Assembly: GCA_001805645.1 (NCBI GenBank)
Contig: MHGQ01000065.1
Coordinates: 1-50,786 of the forward strand
Direction of reading: 5' to 3'
Origin: Omnitrophica WOR_2 bacterium RIFCSPHIGHO2_02_FULL_50_17
GTDB lineage: Bacteria; Omnitrophota; Gorgyraeia; Zapsychrales; Zapsychraceae
DNA length: 50,786 nucleotides
Under the pieces are notes generated by a model. That model saw only the letters and a list, made by a program, of their open reading frames with translations, did no database searches and was not told where the DNA came from. This document shows, one piece after another, positions 1 to 6,022 of this stretch (positions are counted from its first letter, which is position 1; each line of letters begins with the position of its first letter). The position numbers and the translations under genes were made by a program.

Positions 1-2
1 AC

Positions 3-197
3 AAGATCTACTACCGCCTTATTGCCGTCATTGAATCTCTGCGCGGGAATCCTTATCAAGGGAAAAAATTGAAGGGGAAGCTCAAAGGAGATTACTCCGT
101 GCGTGTCGGGGATTATCGTGTCGTTTATTCAGTCCAGAGAGCGAAATTGATCATTCACGTCATTGATATCGGACACCGGCGGGAAATTTATCGTTGA
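3..197 (+). CDS. RelE/ParE-family toxin, C-terminal part (5' end outside window)
   Basis: An open frame runs from the window edge to a TGA at 195-197 and gives 64 residues. The end of the protein has the typical RelE/ParE pattern: a GDYSVRVGDYRVVYSV strand pair, then a hydrophobic strand and the ending IGHRREIYR. Family members are ribosome-dependent mRNA interferases or gyrase inhibitors and form the toxin half of type II toxin-antitoxin pairs. The antitoxin would normally lie just upstream, which cannot be seen here. The basic residues of the last strands are present, so the visible part looks intact. Family assignment is firm; RelE-like versus ParE-like activity cannot be decided. Confidence 0.8.
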   Translation, partial: KIYYRLIAVIESLRGNPYQGKKLKGKLKGDYSVRVGDYRVVYSVQRAKLIIHVIDIGHRREIYR

Positions 198-300
198 ATG
201 GACACAGGGTAAGCCCTTCAGCAATTTGACGCACCCGAATACCTTTTAGCGTTTCCTGCCCCGCAACCTATCAACGCCCGCCTAAAATATCTGAAGTGCT

Positions 301-329
301 TTGCTTTTTCTCCGGACGTATGGTATAAA
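301..329 (+). promoter_or_regulatory. candidate sigma70-type promoter of serS
   Basis: TTGCTT at 301-306 and TATAAA at 324-329 are separated by 17 nt. Transcription would start near 336, almost on the serS ATG at 338, so the message would be leaderless. No Shine-Dalgarno sequence is visible before that ATG, which agrees. The -35 box matches consensus in only three positions. Confidence 0.4.
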
Positions 330-337
330 AAACTGCC

Positions 338-1612
338 ATGTTCGACATTAAACTCATTCGGGAAAATATTGAAGCCGTCAAAAGCGGCCTGGCCGCCAAG
401 AATGTCAAGATCAGCCTGGAGGACATCATTCAGCTTGACCAGAAAAACCGCCAGCTTCTGATGGCGGTTGAGGAGTTGCGCGGCCAGAAGAACACGGCCA
501 ACGACGAGATCAGCCGCCTTTTGAAGGAAAAAAAGGACCCCAAAGAGAAAATTTCCTCCATGAAGGCGATCGCGGCGGGGATTGATCATCTGGAACCGCA
601 GATCAAAGAGATCCAGATGAGGATTCAGGACTGTCTTCTGGGTATTCCCAATCTGCCTCACGCGTCCGTGCCTGTCGGCGGGATTGAAAAGAATCAAGTC
701 GTCCGAAGCTGGGGTGAGCCTAAGACGTTCGACTTCAAGCCCAGGACTCATGTTGAGATCGCCGAGCAGTTGGATATCATCGATTTCAAGCGGGCGGCCA
801 AACTTTCGGGGTCGCATTTCGTCCTGTTCAAGCGCGCCGGGGCGCTCCTGGAGCGCGCGCTCATCAATTTCATGCTGGATGTGCATACCCGCGAGCACGG
901 TTACACGGAAGTATTCCCTCCGGTCTTGGTCAACCGGGAATCTATGACGGGTACAGGCCAGCTGCCGAAGATGGAGGCGGATATGTACCGGTTGAAAGAG
1001 GAGGATCTTTTCCTTGTCCCCACCGCGGAGGTGCCGGTCACCAATATTCACCGCGGCGAGGTTTTGGATGAAGAAAAACTGCCCATTTGTTACGCGGCGT
1101 ATACGCCATGTTTTCGCCGGGAAGCCGGTTCTTACGGCAAAGAGACTAAGGGACTGGTGCGCGTGCATCAGTTCGACAAGGTCGAGTTGGTTAAGTTTGT
1201 CCGGCCGTCGGATTCTTATGATGAGCTGGAAAAACTCGTCGGTCATGCCGAGAAGATTTTTCAGCTTCTGGGACTGCCGTACCGCGTGCTTCTTCTGGCG
1301 AGCGGCGATTTGAGTTTTGCCGCCGCGAAATGTTACGACATTGAAGTGTACGCCGCCGGTTTGGACAAATGGCTGGAATGTTCCAGCTGTTCGAATTTCG
1401 AGGATTTCCAGGCCCGGCGGGCTGATATCCGTTTCAAGGGAAAGACGACTCCTAAGCCGATGTTTGTTCACACGCTCAATGGTTCTGGTGTGGCCTTGGC
1501 GCGCACCGTCGTTGCGATCCTGGAGAATTATCAAACCAAAGACGGAGATGTCATCATCCCCGAGGTCTTACGGCCTTATATGGGAGGTTTGGAAAAGATA
1601 AGGAGGTCATAG
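338..1612 (+). CDS. serS: Serine--tRNA ligase
   Basis: The 424-residue protein is a full-length class II seryl-tRNA synthetase. It charges tRNA-Ser (and tRNA-Sec where present) with serine in the cytosol. The first ~110 residues form the charged antiparallel coiled-coil arm that grips the long variable arm of tRNA-Ser. The catalytic core shows motif 2 (FRREAGSYG, with [13 protein letters not shown] after it) and motif 3 near the C-terminus ([19 protein letters not shown]); TAEVPVTN is the serine-site segment. No Shine-Dalgarno sequence precedes the ATG. Three tRNA-Ser genes follow within 4 kb, so enzyme and substrates are clustered. The stop codon overlaps the GTG of the next gene by one base. 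Confidence 0.98.
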   Translation: MFDIKLIRENIEAVKSGLAAKNVKISLEDIIQLDQKNRQLLMAVEELRGQKNTANDEISRLLKEKKDPKEKISSMKAIAAGIDHLEPQIKEIQMRIQDCLLGIPNLPHASVPVGGIEKNQVVRSWGEPKTFDFKPRTHVEIAEQLDIIDFKRAAKLSGSHFVLFKRAGALLERALINFMLDVHTREHGYTEVFPPVLVNRESMTGTGQLPKMEADMYRLKEEDLFLVPTAEVPVTNIHRGEVLDEEKLPICYAAYTPCFRREAGSYGKETKGLVRVHQFDKVELVKFVRPSDSYDELEKLVGHAEKIFQLLGLPYRVLLLASGDLSFAAAKCYDIEVYAAGLDKWLECSSCSNFEDFQARRADIRFKGKTTPKPMFVHTLNGSGVALARTVVAILENYQTKDGDVIIPEVLRPYMGGLEKIRRS

Positions 1613-2208
1613 TGGGCGAAGGACTTATTTTCATAGCCAAAATTATTCTTGCCGTCGTCATTTCCCCTGTTGTCTATTCCTGCGCGCTCAATTTCTACGA
1701 TCATCTGGACGTTTATCCAACCTCTCTGATAGAGTTCTTCAGGTGGGGCGTGTTCGGATTTGTCCTGGTATTTCTTTTTGTGTATCCCTTCCGCTACTTA
1801 TATCAATTCGGCCAGAACGTCATGACAGGGATTTTCAAATTTTTGACGCCCCTCGATCGTGCCGTTGCCAGGGTTGTGCCGTTTTTTACAGTGGTTATTT
1901 TGGCGAGTTTTTATATTGCCGGCAAGTTTTTTGACATAACGGCGTATGTCCATTATTTTATGTTTTTCGCAGGCTTTTCCATGGCTATGCATATCCTTCT
2001 TCTGGCGCAGGAATTGCAAGGAGAAGAAGCATCGTTTATTAAATCCTCCTATTTTCTAAGAATGAGCGTGTATTTTGTCCTTAGCGTGTGCATGACGGTT
2101 TTGCTTCTGGATTTGGCCGTCTGGAAATGGACGTTTTTAAAGTTTTTCAGCGCGATGTTTGAGGATGCCCGCGACATTTATATGCTGATGGTTCGGCGGA
2201 TACTTTAA
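1612..2208 (+). CDS. Hypothetical membrane protein, about five transmembrane segments
   Basis: This 198-residue protein is not recognised. It starts with GTG at 1612, overlapping the serS stop by one base, and has a clear AGGAGG at 1601-1606, so the start is well supported and co-expression with serS is likely. Hydrophobic stretches at about residues 5-27, 43-62, 87-108, 112-132 and 148-170 predict an inner-membrane protein with short loops. Few charged or polar residues fall inside the helices and no catalytic motif is visible. It ends just before a dispersed repeat at 2209. Its role is unknown. Confidence 0.8.
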   Translation: MGEGLIFIAKIILAVVISPVVYSCALNFYDHLDVYPTSLIEFFRWGVFGFVLVFLFVYPFRYLYQFGQNVMTGIFKFLTPLDRAVARVVPFFTVVILASFYIAGKFFDITAYVHYFMFFAGFSMAMHILLLAQELQGEEASFIKSSYFLRMSVYFVLSVCMTVLLLDLAVWKWTFLKFFSAMFEDARDIYMLMVRRIL

Positions 2209-2250
2209 GACTTCTCGCCTCTGGCTCGAAGTCCTCAAGCTTTCCTGGGA
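2209..2250 (+). repeat. Dispersed repeat A, copy 1
   Basis: A ~42-nt element that recurs at 4753-4795 with only a few differences. It can fold through GACTTC paired with GAAGTC and an inner GCC/GGC, followed by the shared tail CTCAAGCTT. It starts directly after the stop of the membrane protein. Confidence 0.75.
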
Positions 2251-2274
2251 TAAAAGATTCAAAGGCAGCTTTTC

Positions 2275-2293
2275 GGAGAGGTGGCTGAGCGGT
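2275..2293 (+). repeat. tRNA-Ser 5'-end fragment (19-nt direct repeat)
   Basis: These 19 bases are identical to the first 19 bases of the intact tRNA-Ser(UGA) at 2642-2660: acceptor strand GGAGAGG, then the D-stem start GTGGCTGAGCGGT. After that the sequence switches abruptly to repeat B. The rest of the tRNA is absent, so this is a remnant and not a gene. Together with the tRNA at 2642 it makes a 19-bp direct repeat 367 bp apart with a GIY-YIG gene between. Confidence 0.85.
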
Positions 2294-2345
2294 CATTTTG
2301 AGCGAAGCGAGAAATGAGTTCGAGGAACGCAGTGACGAGAACTCT
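2293..2345 (+). repeat. Dispersed repeat B, copy 1
   Basis: The copy begins TCATTTTGAGC and ends GACGAGAACTC. GAGTTC (2316-2321) can pair with GAACTC (2339-2344). A second copy at 4657-4733 has GATCTC paired with GAGATC at the same place, so two base pairs changed in step. The repeat is read in frame as the N-terminus of the following GIY-YIG gene. Confidence 0.7.
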
Positions 2346-2600
2346 TGGCATTTGTACGTCATCGAATGTCGCACAGGAGAATTGTACGTCGGTATTTGTA
2401 AAGATGTTGCCCAGCGGGTGAGATTGCATAATACAGGCAGGGCGACACGGTATACGAAATATAGAATTCCGGTGAAATTGATTTATAGTGAGTTTTGTGG
2501 TGACTATCGAAGCGCCAGGAAAAGAGAGCGGGTTGTGAAGAAGTTTTCGCGCGAGAAGAAAATAGCGTTGGCAGAGAAGATTAAGACCTCTCACCCATAA
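2298..2600 (+). CDS. GIY-YIG domain nuclease, YhbQ/UPF0213-like
   Basis: The ~85-residue core is a single GIY-YIG domain: a WHLYVIEC strand (the GIY position), GELYVGIC (the YIG position), a following arginine (QRVRLHN), and later the basic helix with ARKRERVVKKF. Small proteins of this type are single-domain nucleases with poorly known targets. The start is uncertain. The frame has no ATG; TTG at 2298 would make the first ~17 residues a translation of repeat B, and TTG at 2352 would start near the domain. No good ribosome binding site is seen for either. The gene sits between a 19-nt tRNA-Ser fragment and an intact tRNA-Ser, which suggests a mobile or recombining unit. Confidence 0.8.
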   Translation: MSEARNEFEERSDENSWHLYVIECRTGELYVGICKDVAQRVRLHNTGRATRYTKYRIPVKLIYSEFCGDYRSARKRERVVKKFSREKKIALAEKIKTSHP

Positions 2601-2614
2601 AACGGGTTCGAGGT

Positions 2615-2643
2615 CCCAAAAATTTTCTGCGAAAATTTTTGGG
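2615..2643 (+). repeat. Perfect palindrome running into tRNA-Ser(UGA)
   Basis: CCCAAAAATTTTC (2615-2627) and GAAAATTTTTGGG (2631-2643) form a perfect 13-bp hairpin with a 3-nt loop. Its last two bases are the first two of the mature tRNA. Equivalent hairpins precede the other two tRNA-Ser genes. Confidence 0.85.
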
Positions 2644-2729
2644 AGAGGTGGCTGAGCGGTTGAAAGCGGCGGTCTTGAAAACCGTTACCCCGCTTTGCGG
2701 GGTCTAGAGTTCGAATCTCTACCTCTCCG
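2642..2729 (+). tRNA. tRNA-Ser (UGA)
   Basis: The 88-nt sequence folds as a class II tRNA: acceptor GGAGAGG pairs with CCTCTCC (2722-2728), discriminator G at 2729. The anticodon loop CTTGAAA has TGA at 2676-2678. The long variable arm is CCCCGCTTTGCGGGG and the T-loop is GTTCGAATC. CCA is not encoded. It reads UCA and, by wobble, other UCN codons. Confidence 0.97.
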
Positions 2730-3076
2730 TAAATAATAAGCGCAGGGTTCTCCGCCTCCCAGCAATCACCAACATCCTGCGGCTCTTTTGGAATTCCCCT
2801 CATAATCATATTTTTAAGAATTTTATGTTATACTTTTATCAGAAACTTTGGCTTCAGCGGGAATCAAATCAATTAAATGAATTAATGATTGGCAAAGACA
2901 AATGTATTGGCTAAAATATAAATCCTGTAAAGATTTTATTTTTTTCAACACTTTGTCTCGCCGTTGGCGGAACGGGGTTACAACTTTCCAAGGAATGAAG
3001 ATCCATCAGATACCCCGCTGCCAAGATCGGGGGGTATAGAAGGCTTCATTTTGATAGTACGAGCGTAAAAAATATT
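2730..3076 (+). other. Non-coding gap before the HD-GYP gene
   Basis: About 350 nt with no credible gene. It is AT-rich to about 2945. Near the 3' end lies a hairpin, ATACCCC (3010-3016) with GGGGTAT (3031-3037). I searched for the conserved core of a class I cyclic-di-GMP riboswitch because of the downstream gene and did not find it. A TATACT at 2829-2834 could be a -10 box but has no convincing -35 partner. Confidence 0.5.
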
Positions 3077-4561
3077 ATGAGCCACAATCGTCCCAAAGAG
3101 AAAATAGGCGGTTCCATTGAACATGCTTCCATTCTGAGGAAATTCACCATCCTCTTTCTTCTAATGTCCGTTATCCCCATGGTGGTCCTTTATTACTTTT
3201 ATATTCAAATACAGGATTACGGCAGCGTCCAGCTTACACCCAGTGAATTCAATTTGACCCTTACTTTTATCGTCTTGGGTATTATTGTCGGATACGCTTC
3301 AATGCGGGGAGTCTTAGAGCAGTTGGTCAAGATGACGGACGCTAATCGGAAAGCCTTGGAAAGCATTTTAAGCCCCGAGAAGATTCGTGAGCTTAGCCAG
3401 GAAAAAAATGAAATCGCCGTTCTGGCCCATTCTTTTACGGTTATCACAGAACGTTTGGAGGAAAACATTCGCAGTCTGGAACTTGCCAGAAAGACACTTC
3501 ACTCGGTTATGTCCAAGGTAGGCCAGGGCATCTCCAATATGCAAAATATCGATACCTTTCTTGAGTTGATTTTGGAGACGGTGACCGAGGGGCTCACGGG
3601 AAAGATGGGGACGATCCTTCTTCTAAATGACGATAAGAACAGTTTTTTTATTAAGACCGTTTATGGGACGGATTTAAACACATGGAAACAAATCAAGATT
3701 GAAATAAAAGAAAAATCGACGTTGCGTTCTATCCTTGATGCCAAAAAGCCTCTGCTTTTATCCGAAGATATCTCTGACTTTCAGGAAGTCAAAGAATGTG
3801 CGCGTTGGTTTAAGGCCCCAATGATCTGTGCGCCGTTGGTCGTTAAGGAAAAGGTCTTAGGGCTGGTGATTGTGAGCGGCAGGCGGATGCCGGGGGGGTT
3901 TGAGGAGAACGAAATGGGCCTTCTTGCCAATGTGGCCTCCCAGACGGCCGTCTCTATTGAGAATTCCCACCTCAATGAGGACATGGAAAAGACTTATTTT
4001 GAGACTATTTCGGCGCTGGCCCTGGCGGTGGATGCCAAGGATAAATACTCGCGCGGCCATCTGGACCGTGTGGCTAAACACTGCGTCCTTATCGCGAAGA
4101 AACTGGGCCTGGAGGAAGGGGATATCCAGACGCTGCGGGATGCGGCCCGGCTTCATGACCTGGGCAAGATCGGCATTCCCGACGAAGTTCTTCAGAAGAA
4201 AGGGCCCCTCAATCATCAGGAGTGGCTCTTGATGCGCAAGCACCCCGAAATCGGGGAGAGCATTATCAAGCCTATTCGGTCATTGAGTCATCTTTGCGAT
4301 ATTGTCCGTCATCATCATGAGAAACTCGACGGCAGCGGCTATCCAGACGGATTGAAGGGCGATGAGATCATGCCTTTAGCGAGGATCACGACGATTGCCG
4401 ATATTTATGATGCCCTCACCTCCGACCGTCCCTATCGACCCAAGATGGCTCAGAAGGAAGCGTATGAACAGCTTCGTAACATGGAGGATAAGATCGATCA
4501 GGATATCGTCGGGGCTTTTATCGATGCCTTAAACGAGCAAAATGACCAGAACAATGCCTAG
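3077..4561 (+). CDS. Membrane-anchored GAF/HD-GYP cyclic-di-GMP phosphodiesterase
   Basis: The 494-residue protein has two N-terminal transmembrane segments (about residues 22-46 and 58-80) around a very short periplasmic loop. A HAMP-like helical linker follows, then a GAF domain (about 148-290) and a C-terminal HD-GYP domain (about 300-490). The HD pair is H360-D361 in HDLGKIGIPDE, HHHEKLDGSGYP holds the GYP triad at 421-423, and DIYDALTSDRPYR is the conserved helix. HD-GYP proteins hydrolyse cyclic-di-GMP to pGpG or GMP. The GAF domain may sense a cytosolic ligand or redox state; the loop is too short for a periplasmic sensor. No Shine-Dalgarno sequence is seen. It stands alone among repeats, without a cyclase nearby. 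Confidence 0.93.
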   Translation: MSHNRPKEKIGGSIEHASILRKFTILFLLMSVIPMVVLYYFYIQIQDYGSVQLTPSEFNLTLTFIVLGIIVGYASMRGVLEQLVKMTDANRKALESILSPEKIRELSQEKNEIAVLAHSFTVITERLEENIRSLELARKTLHSVMSKVGQGISNMQNIDTFLELILETVTEGLTGKMGTILLLNDDKNSFFIKTVYGTDLNTWKQIKIEIKEKSTLRSILDAKKPLLLSEDISDFQEVKECARWFKAPMICAPLVVKEKVLGLVIVSGRRMPGGFEENEMGLLANVASQTAVSIENSHLNEDMEKTYFETISALALAVDAKDKYSRGHLDRVAKHCVLIAKKLGLEEGDIQTLRDAARLHDLGKIGIPDEVLQKKGPLNHQEWLLMRKHPEIGESIIKPIRSLSHLCDIVRHHHEKLDGSGYPDGLKGDEIMPLARITTIADIYDALTSDRPYRPKMAQKEAYEQLRNMEDKIDQDIVGAFIDALNEQNDQNNA

Positions 4562-4596
4562 CGCCTTGTCCCCTACGGCAAAATGGACAAGGTGCT
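4561..4596 (+). repeat. Hairpin after the HD-GYP gene
   Basis: CCTTGTCC (4564-4571) pairs with GGACAAGG (4585-4592), extended by G-T pairs, directly after the TAG stop. There is no T-run, so intrinsic termination is doubtful; it may be a repeat or a 3' stabiliser. The rest of the 331-nt gap to the next tRNA holds repeats B and A and a second hairpin module. Confidence 0.55.
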
Positions 4597-4656
4597 AGTC
4601 CTGCCGTGCCTGTGCCCCTTAAGGCGGAATATTTCCCAGTCCTGTAAACCAAAATG

Positions 4657-4733
4657 TTCATTTTGAGCCCTTCGCTGGTTTATCTTTATCGAAGGGCGAA
4701 AAATGATCTCGAGGAATGTAATGACGAGAGATC
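4657..4733 (+). repeat. Dispersed repeat B, copy 2
   Basis: It starts TTCATTTTGAGC like copy 1, but carries an extra inner hairpin (CCCTTCG with CGAAGGG) before the shared second half. There GATCTC (4705-4710) pairs with GAGATC (4728-4733), where copy 1 has GAGTTC with GAACTC. No coding frame uses this copy. Confidence 0.7.
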
Positions 4734-4752
4734 CAGTGCTGGCTGAGTTACA

Positions 4753-4795
4753 GACTTCTCGCCTTCGGCTCGAAGTCCTCAAGCTTTTCTAGGGA
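4753..4795 (+). repeat. Dispersed repeat A, copy 2
   Basis: A near-identical copy of the element at 2209-2250, again with GACTTC/GAAGTC arms and the CTCAAGCTT tail. Here it follows repeat B, while in the first locus it precedes B. Confidence 0.75.
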
Positions 4796-4819
4796 TGGGG
4801 GGATGTTAGGAATTTTTTA

Positions 4820-4899
4820 GGAGAGTCCGCCTCTCCAAAATCTTTGATTTTGGAGGGCGAGACTTCTCCAGAAATTTTCACAGAAAATTTCTGGAGAGG
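4820..4899 (+). repeat. Double-hairpin module ending in tRNA-Ser(CGA)
   Basis: The first hairpin pairs CTCCAAAATC (4833-4842) with GATTTTGGAG (4846-4855) between the arms GAGTCCGCC and GGCGAGACTTC. The second pairs 4863-4879 with 4883-4899 through 17 bp including one G-T pair. Its 3' arm contains the whole acceptor strand GGAGAGG of the tRNA (4893-4899). The same scaffold with a different first hairpin lies at 5287-5366. Confidence 0.8.
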
Positions 4900-4980
4900 T
4901 GGCAGAGTGGTCGAATGCGGCGGTCTCGAAAACCGTTACTCCGCTTTGCGGGGTCTTGGGTTCAAATCCCAACCTCTCCG
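4893..4980 (+). tRNA. tRNA-Ser (CGA)
   Basis: An 88-nt class II tRNA with acceptor GGAGAGG/CCTCTCC, discriminator G at 4980, anticodon CGA at 4927-4929 in loop CTCGAAA, long variable arm CTCCGCTTTGCGGGG and T-loop GTTCAAATC. CCA is not encoded. A T-rich stretch follows and could end transcription. It reads UCG. Confidence 0.97.
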
Positions 4981-5018
4981 TTTATTTTTTTCTAAAATAA
5001 AATTTTTGTGTTATTCTA

Positions 5019-5282
5019 ATGGACTTAAAAATGTTTTATGTTTACGTCCTTGTTAATGAAAGTAAAATTAAGACGTATGTAGGAAGCACTGAAAATTTGA
5101 ACAAACGTTTGGAAGAGCACAATGCTGGTAAGGTGAAATCATCAAAGCCGTATCGGCCTTATAAGATTTTGCATTATGAAGAATTTGATTCTTTGGCCGG
5201 AGCTCGAAGAAGGGAAGTTTATTATAAAAGTACGTCCGGCAGAAGAAAATTGTCTGAGATCTTGCAAAGAAATCATTCGTAA
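5019..5282 (+). CDS. GIY-YIG domain nuclease, second copy type
   Basis: This 87-residue protein is a single GIY-YIG domain. FYVYVL is the GIY strand, KTYVGSTENLNKRLEEHNAG carries the YIG position and the catalytic-type arginine, and ARRREVYYKSTSGRRKLSEIL is the C-terminal part with the glutamate and the GR motif of this family. It differs clearly from the protein at 2298, so the two are not a recent duplication. ATG 5019 and ATG 5031 are both possible; starting at 5031 would place the domain at residue 2, as is usual in the family. Neither has a clear ribosome binding site. It lies between tRNA-Ser(CGA) and tRNA-Ser(GGA). Confidence 0.88.
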   Translation: MDLKMFYVYVLVNESKIKTYVGSTENLNKRLEEHNAGKVKSSKPYRPYKILHYEEFDSLAGARRREVYYKSTSGRRKLSEILQRNHS

Positions 5283-5286
5283 TTCG

Positions 5287-5366
5287 GGAGAGCCCGCCAC
5301 TTCCTCTAAATTTGAGGAAAGTGGCGAGGCTTCTCCAGAAATTTTCCAAGAAAATTTCTGGAGAGG
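5287..5366 (+). repeat. Double-hairpin module ending in tRNA-Ser(GGA)
   Basis: It has the same scaffold as 4820-4899: GGAGAGCCCGCC, an inner hairpin, then GGCGAGGCTTCTCC and the AGAAATTTTC palindrome. The inner hairpin differs (5295-5306 with 5314-5326, one bulge). The second hairpin pairs 5330-5346 with 5350-5366, again covering all of the tRNA acceptor strand (5360-5366). Confidence 0.8.
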
Positions 5367-5447
5367 TGTCTGAGCGGTTGAAAGAGCACGCTTGGAAGGC
5401 GTGTGCTTCGCTCTGCGGAGCCGAGAGTTCGAATCTCTCCCTCTCCG
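5360..5447 (+). tRNA. tRNA-Ser (GGA), CCA encoded
   Basis: A class II tRNA with acceptor GGAGAGG/CCTCTCC, discriminator G at 5447 and anticodon GGA at 5394-5396 in loop TTGGAAG. The variable arm is GCTTCGCTCTGCGGAGC-like and the T-loop is GTTCGAATC. CCA follows at 5448-5450, unlike in the other two tRNA-Ser genes. It reads UCC and UCU. Confidence 0.97.
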
Positions 5448-5478
5448 CCATTTTTGCTTTGCAAAGAGGCAAGAGATA

Positions 5479-6015
5479 ATGGATATTGAAGAAGCTTGGA
5501 CAAAAGCCCTCAAGGGAACGGAGATTATTCGTGCCCGTGTGCAGGCTTTGCTGAGCCTGAGCGCCACTCACGTTCCGTATGTTTTGTTGTCGGAATCATC
5601 CGTGAATATGGGGGATACGGTCGTGCGCAAAGGAGAGATAGTTGTCGAGAAGCCGTCTTTGATTATCCCGCCGAACAATCCGCAGTTTTTGGGCTTTGAA
5701 TTTGAGGGTGCGGAGGGCTTCGATCAAAATTCTCTCATTAACTTTTTGATTGTGCGCGGGGTGACGATTCCGTCTCTTCGTTACGATAACCGGACAGGCA
5801 CGCTGGATATTTATGAGGACAAACTCTCCGCCGCCATCAAGCATTACAAGGAACTCCTTCAGAGGCAGGAGGACGTGCAAACGGGACTGCTGGCCGGGCC
5901 GGAGGATTGCTGGCAGTTTTCCCTCTTGATTTTTATCTGCACCCAGATTGCCCGTAACGTTGACCAGGATATTCGGAAATTGTTGGACGGATATCACAAG
6001 AAAAACGGGAACTAA
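5479..6015 (+). CDS. Hypothetical protein, 178 residues
   Basis: I do not recognise a family. The start chosen is the ATG at 5479, because a longer frame would read through the tRNA-Ser gene; AGAGG at 5465-5469 could serve as a ribosome binding site. The protein is soluble, without signal peptide, and mixes acidic and hydrophobic segments. It has a central VRKGEIVVEKPSLIIPP stretch and a helical C-terminus with a Cys-Trp pair (EDCWQFSLL). It sits 7 nt before the M16 peptidase and may be co-transcribed with it. Regular composition and length argue that it is a real gene. Confidence 0.75.
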   Translation: MDIEEAWTKALKGTEIIRARVQALLSLSATHVPYVLLSESSVNMGDTVVRKGEIVVEKPSLIIPPNNPQFLGFEFEGAEGFDQNSLINFLIVRGVTIPSLRYDNRTGTLDIYEDKLSAAIKHYKELLQRQEDVQTGLLAGPEDCWQFSLLIFICTQIARNVDQDIRKLLDGYHKKNGN

Positions 6016-6022
6016 TTTTTTG

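Noticed and set aside
218-1534. 438-residue minus-strand frame opposite serS
   Set aside because: It is a codon-bias shadow: serS is unambiguous on the plus strand and the antisense product has no recognisable domain.
2591-2809. Minus-strand frame across tRNA-Ser(UGA)
   Set aside because: It is the antisense of a tRNA-Ser gene (a frequent false protein with a GEVEIRTLDP-like stretch); no independent coding evidence.
2930-3070. Cyclic-di-GMP riboswitch before the HD-GYP gene
   Set aside because: The gap has hairpins, but I could not find the conserved class I core or its tetraloop-receptor pair; a covariance search would decide.
5392-5478. Longer start for the hypothetical gene at 5479
   Set aside because: It would lie inside tRNA-Ser(GGA).
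5068-5571. Minus-strand frames across tRNA-Ser(GGA) and the second GIY-YIG gene
   Set aside because: They read antisense through the tRNA (the typical RERFELSAP artefact) and overlap a well-supported gene.
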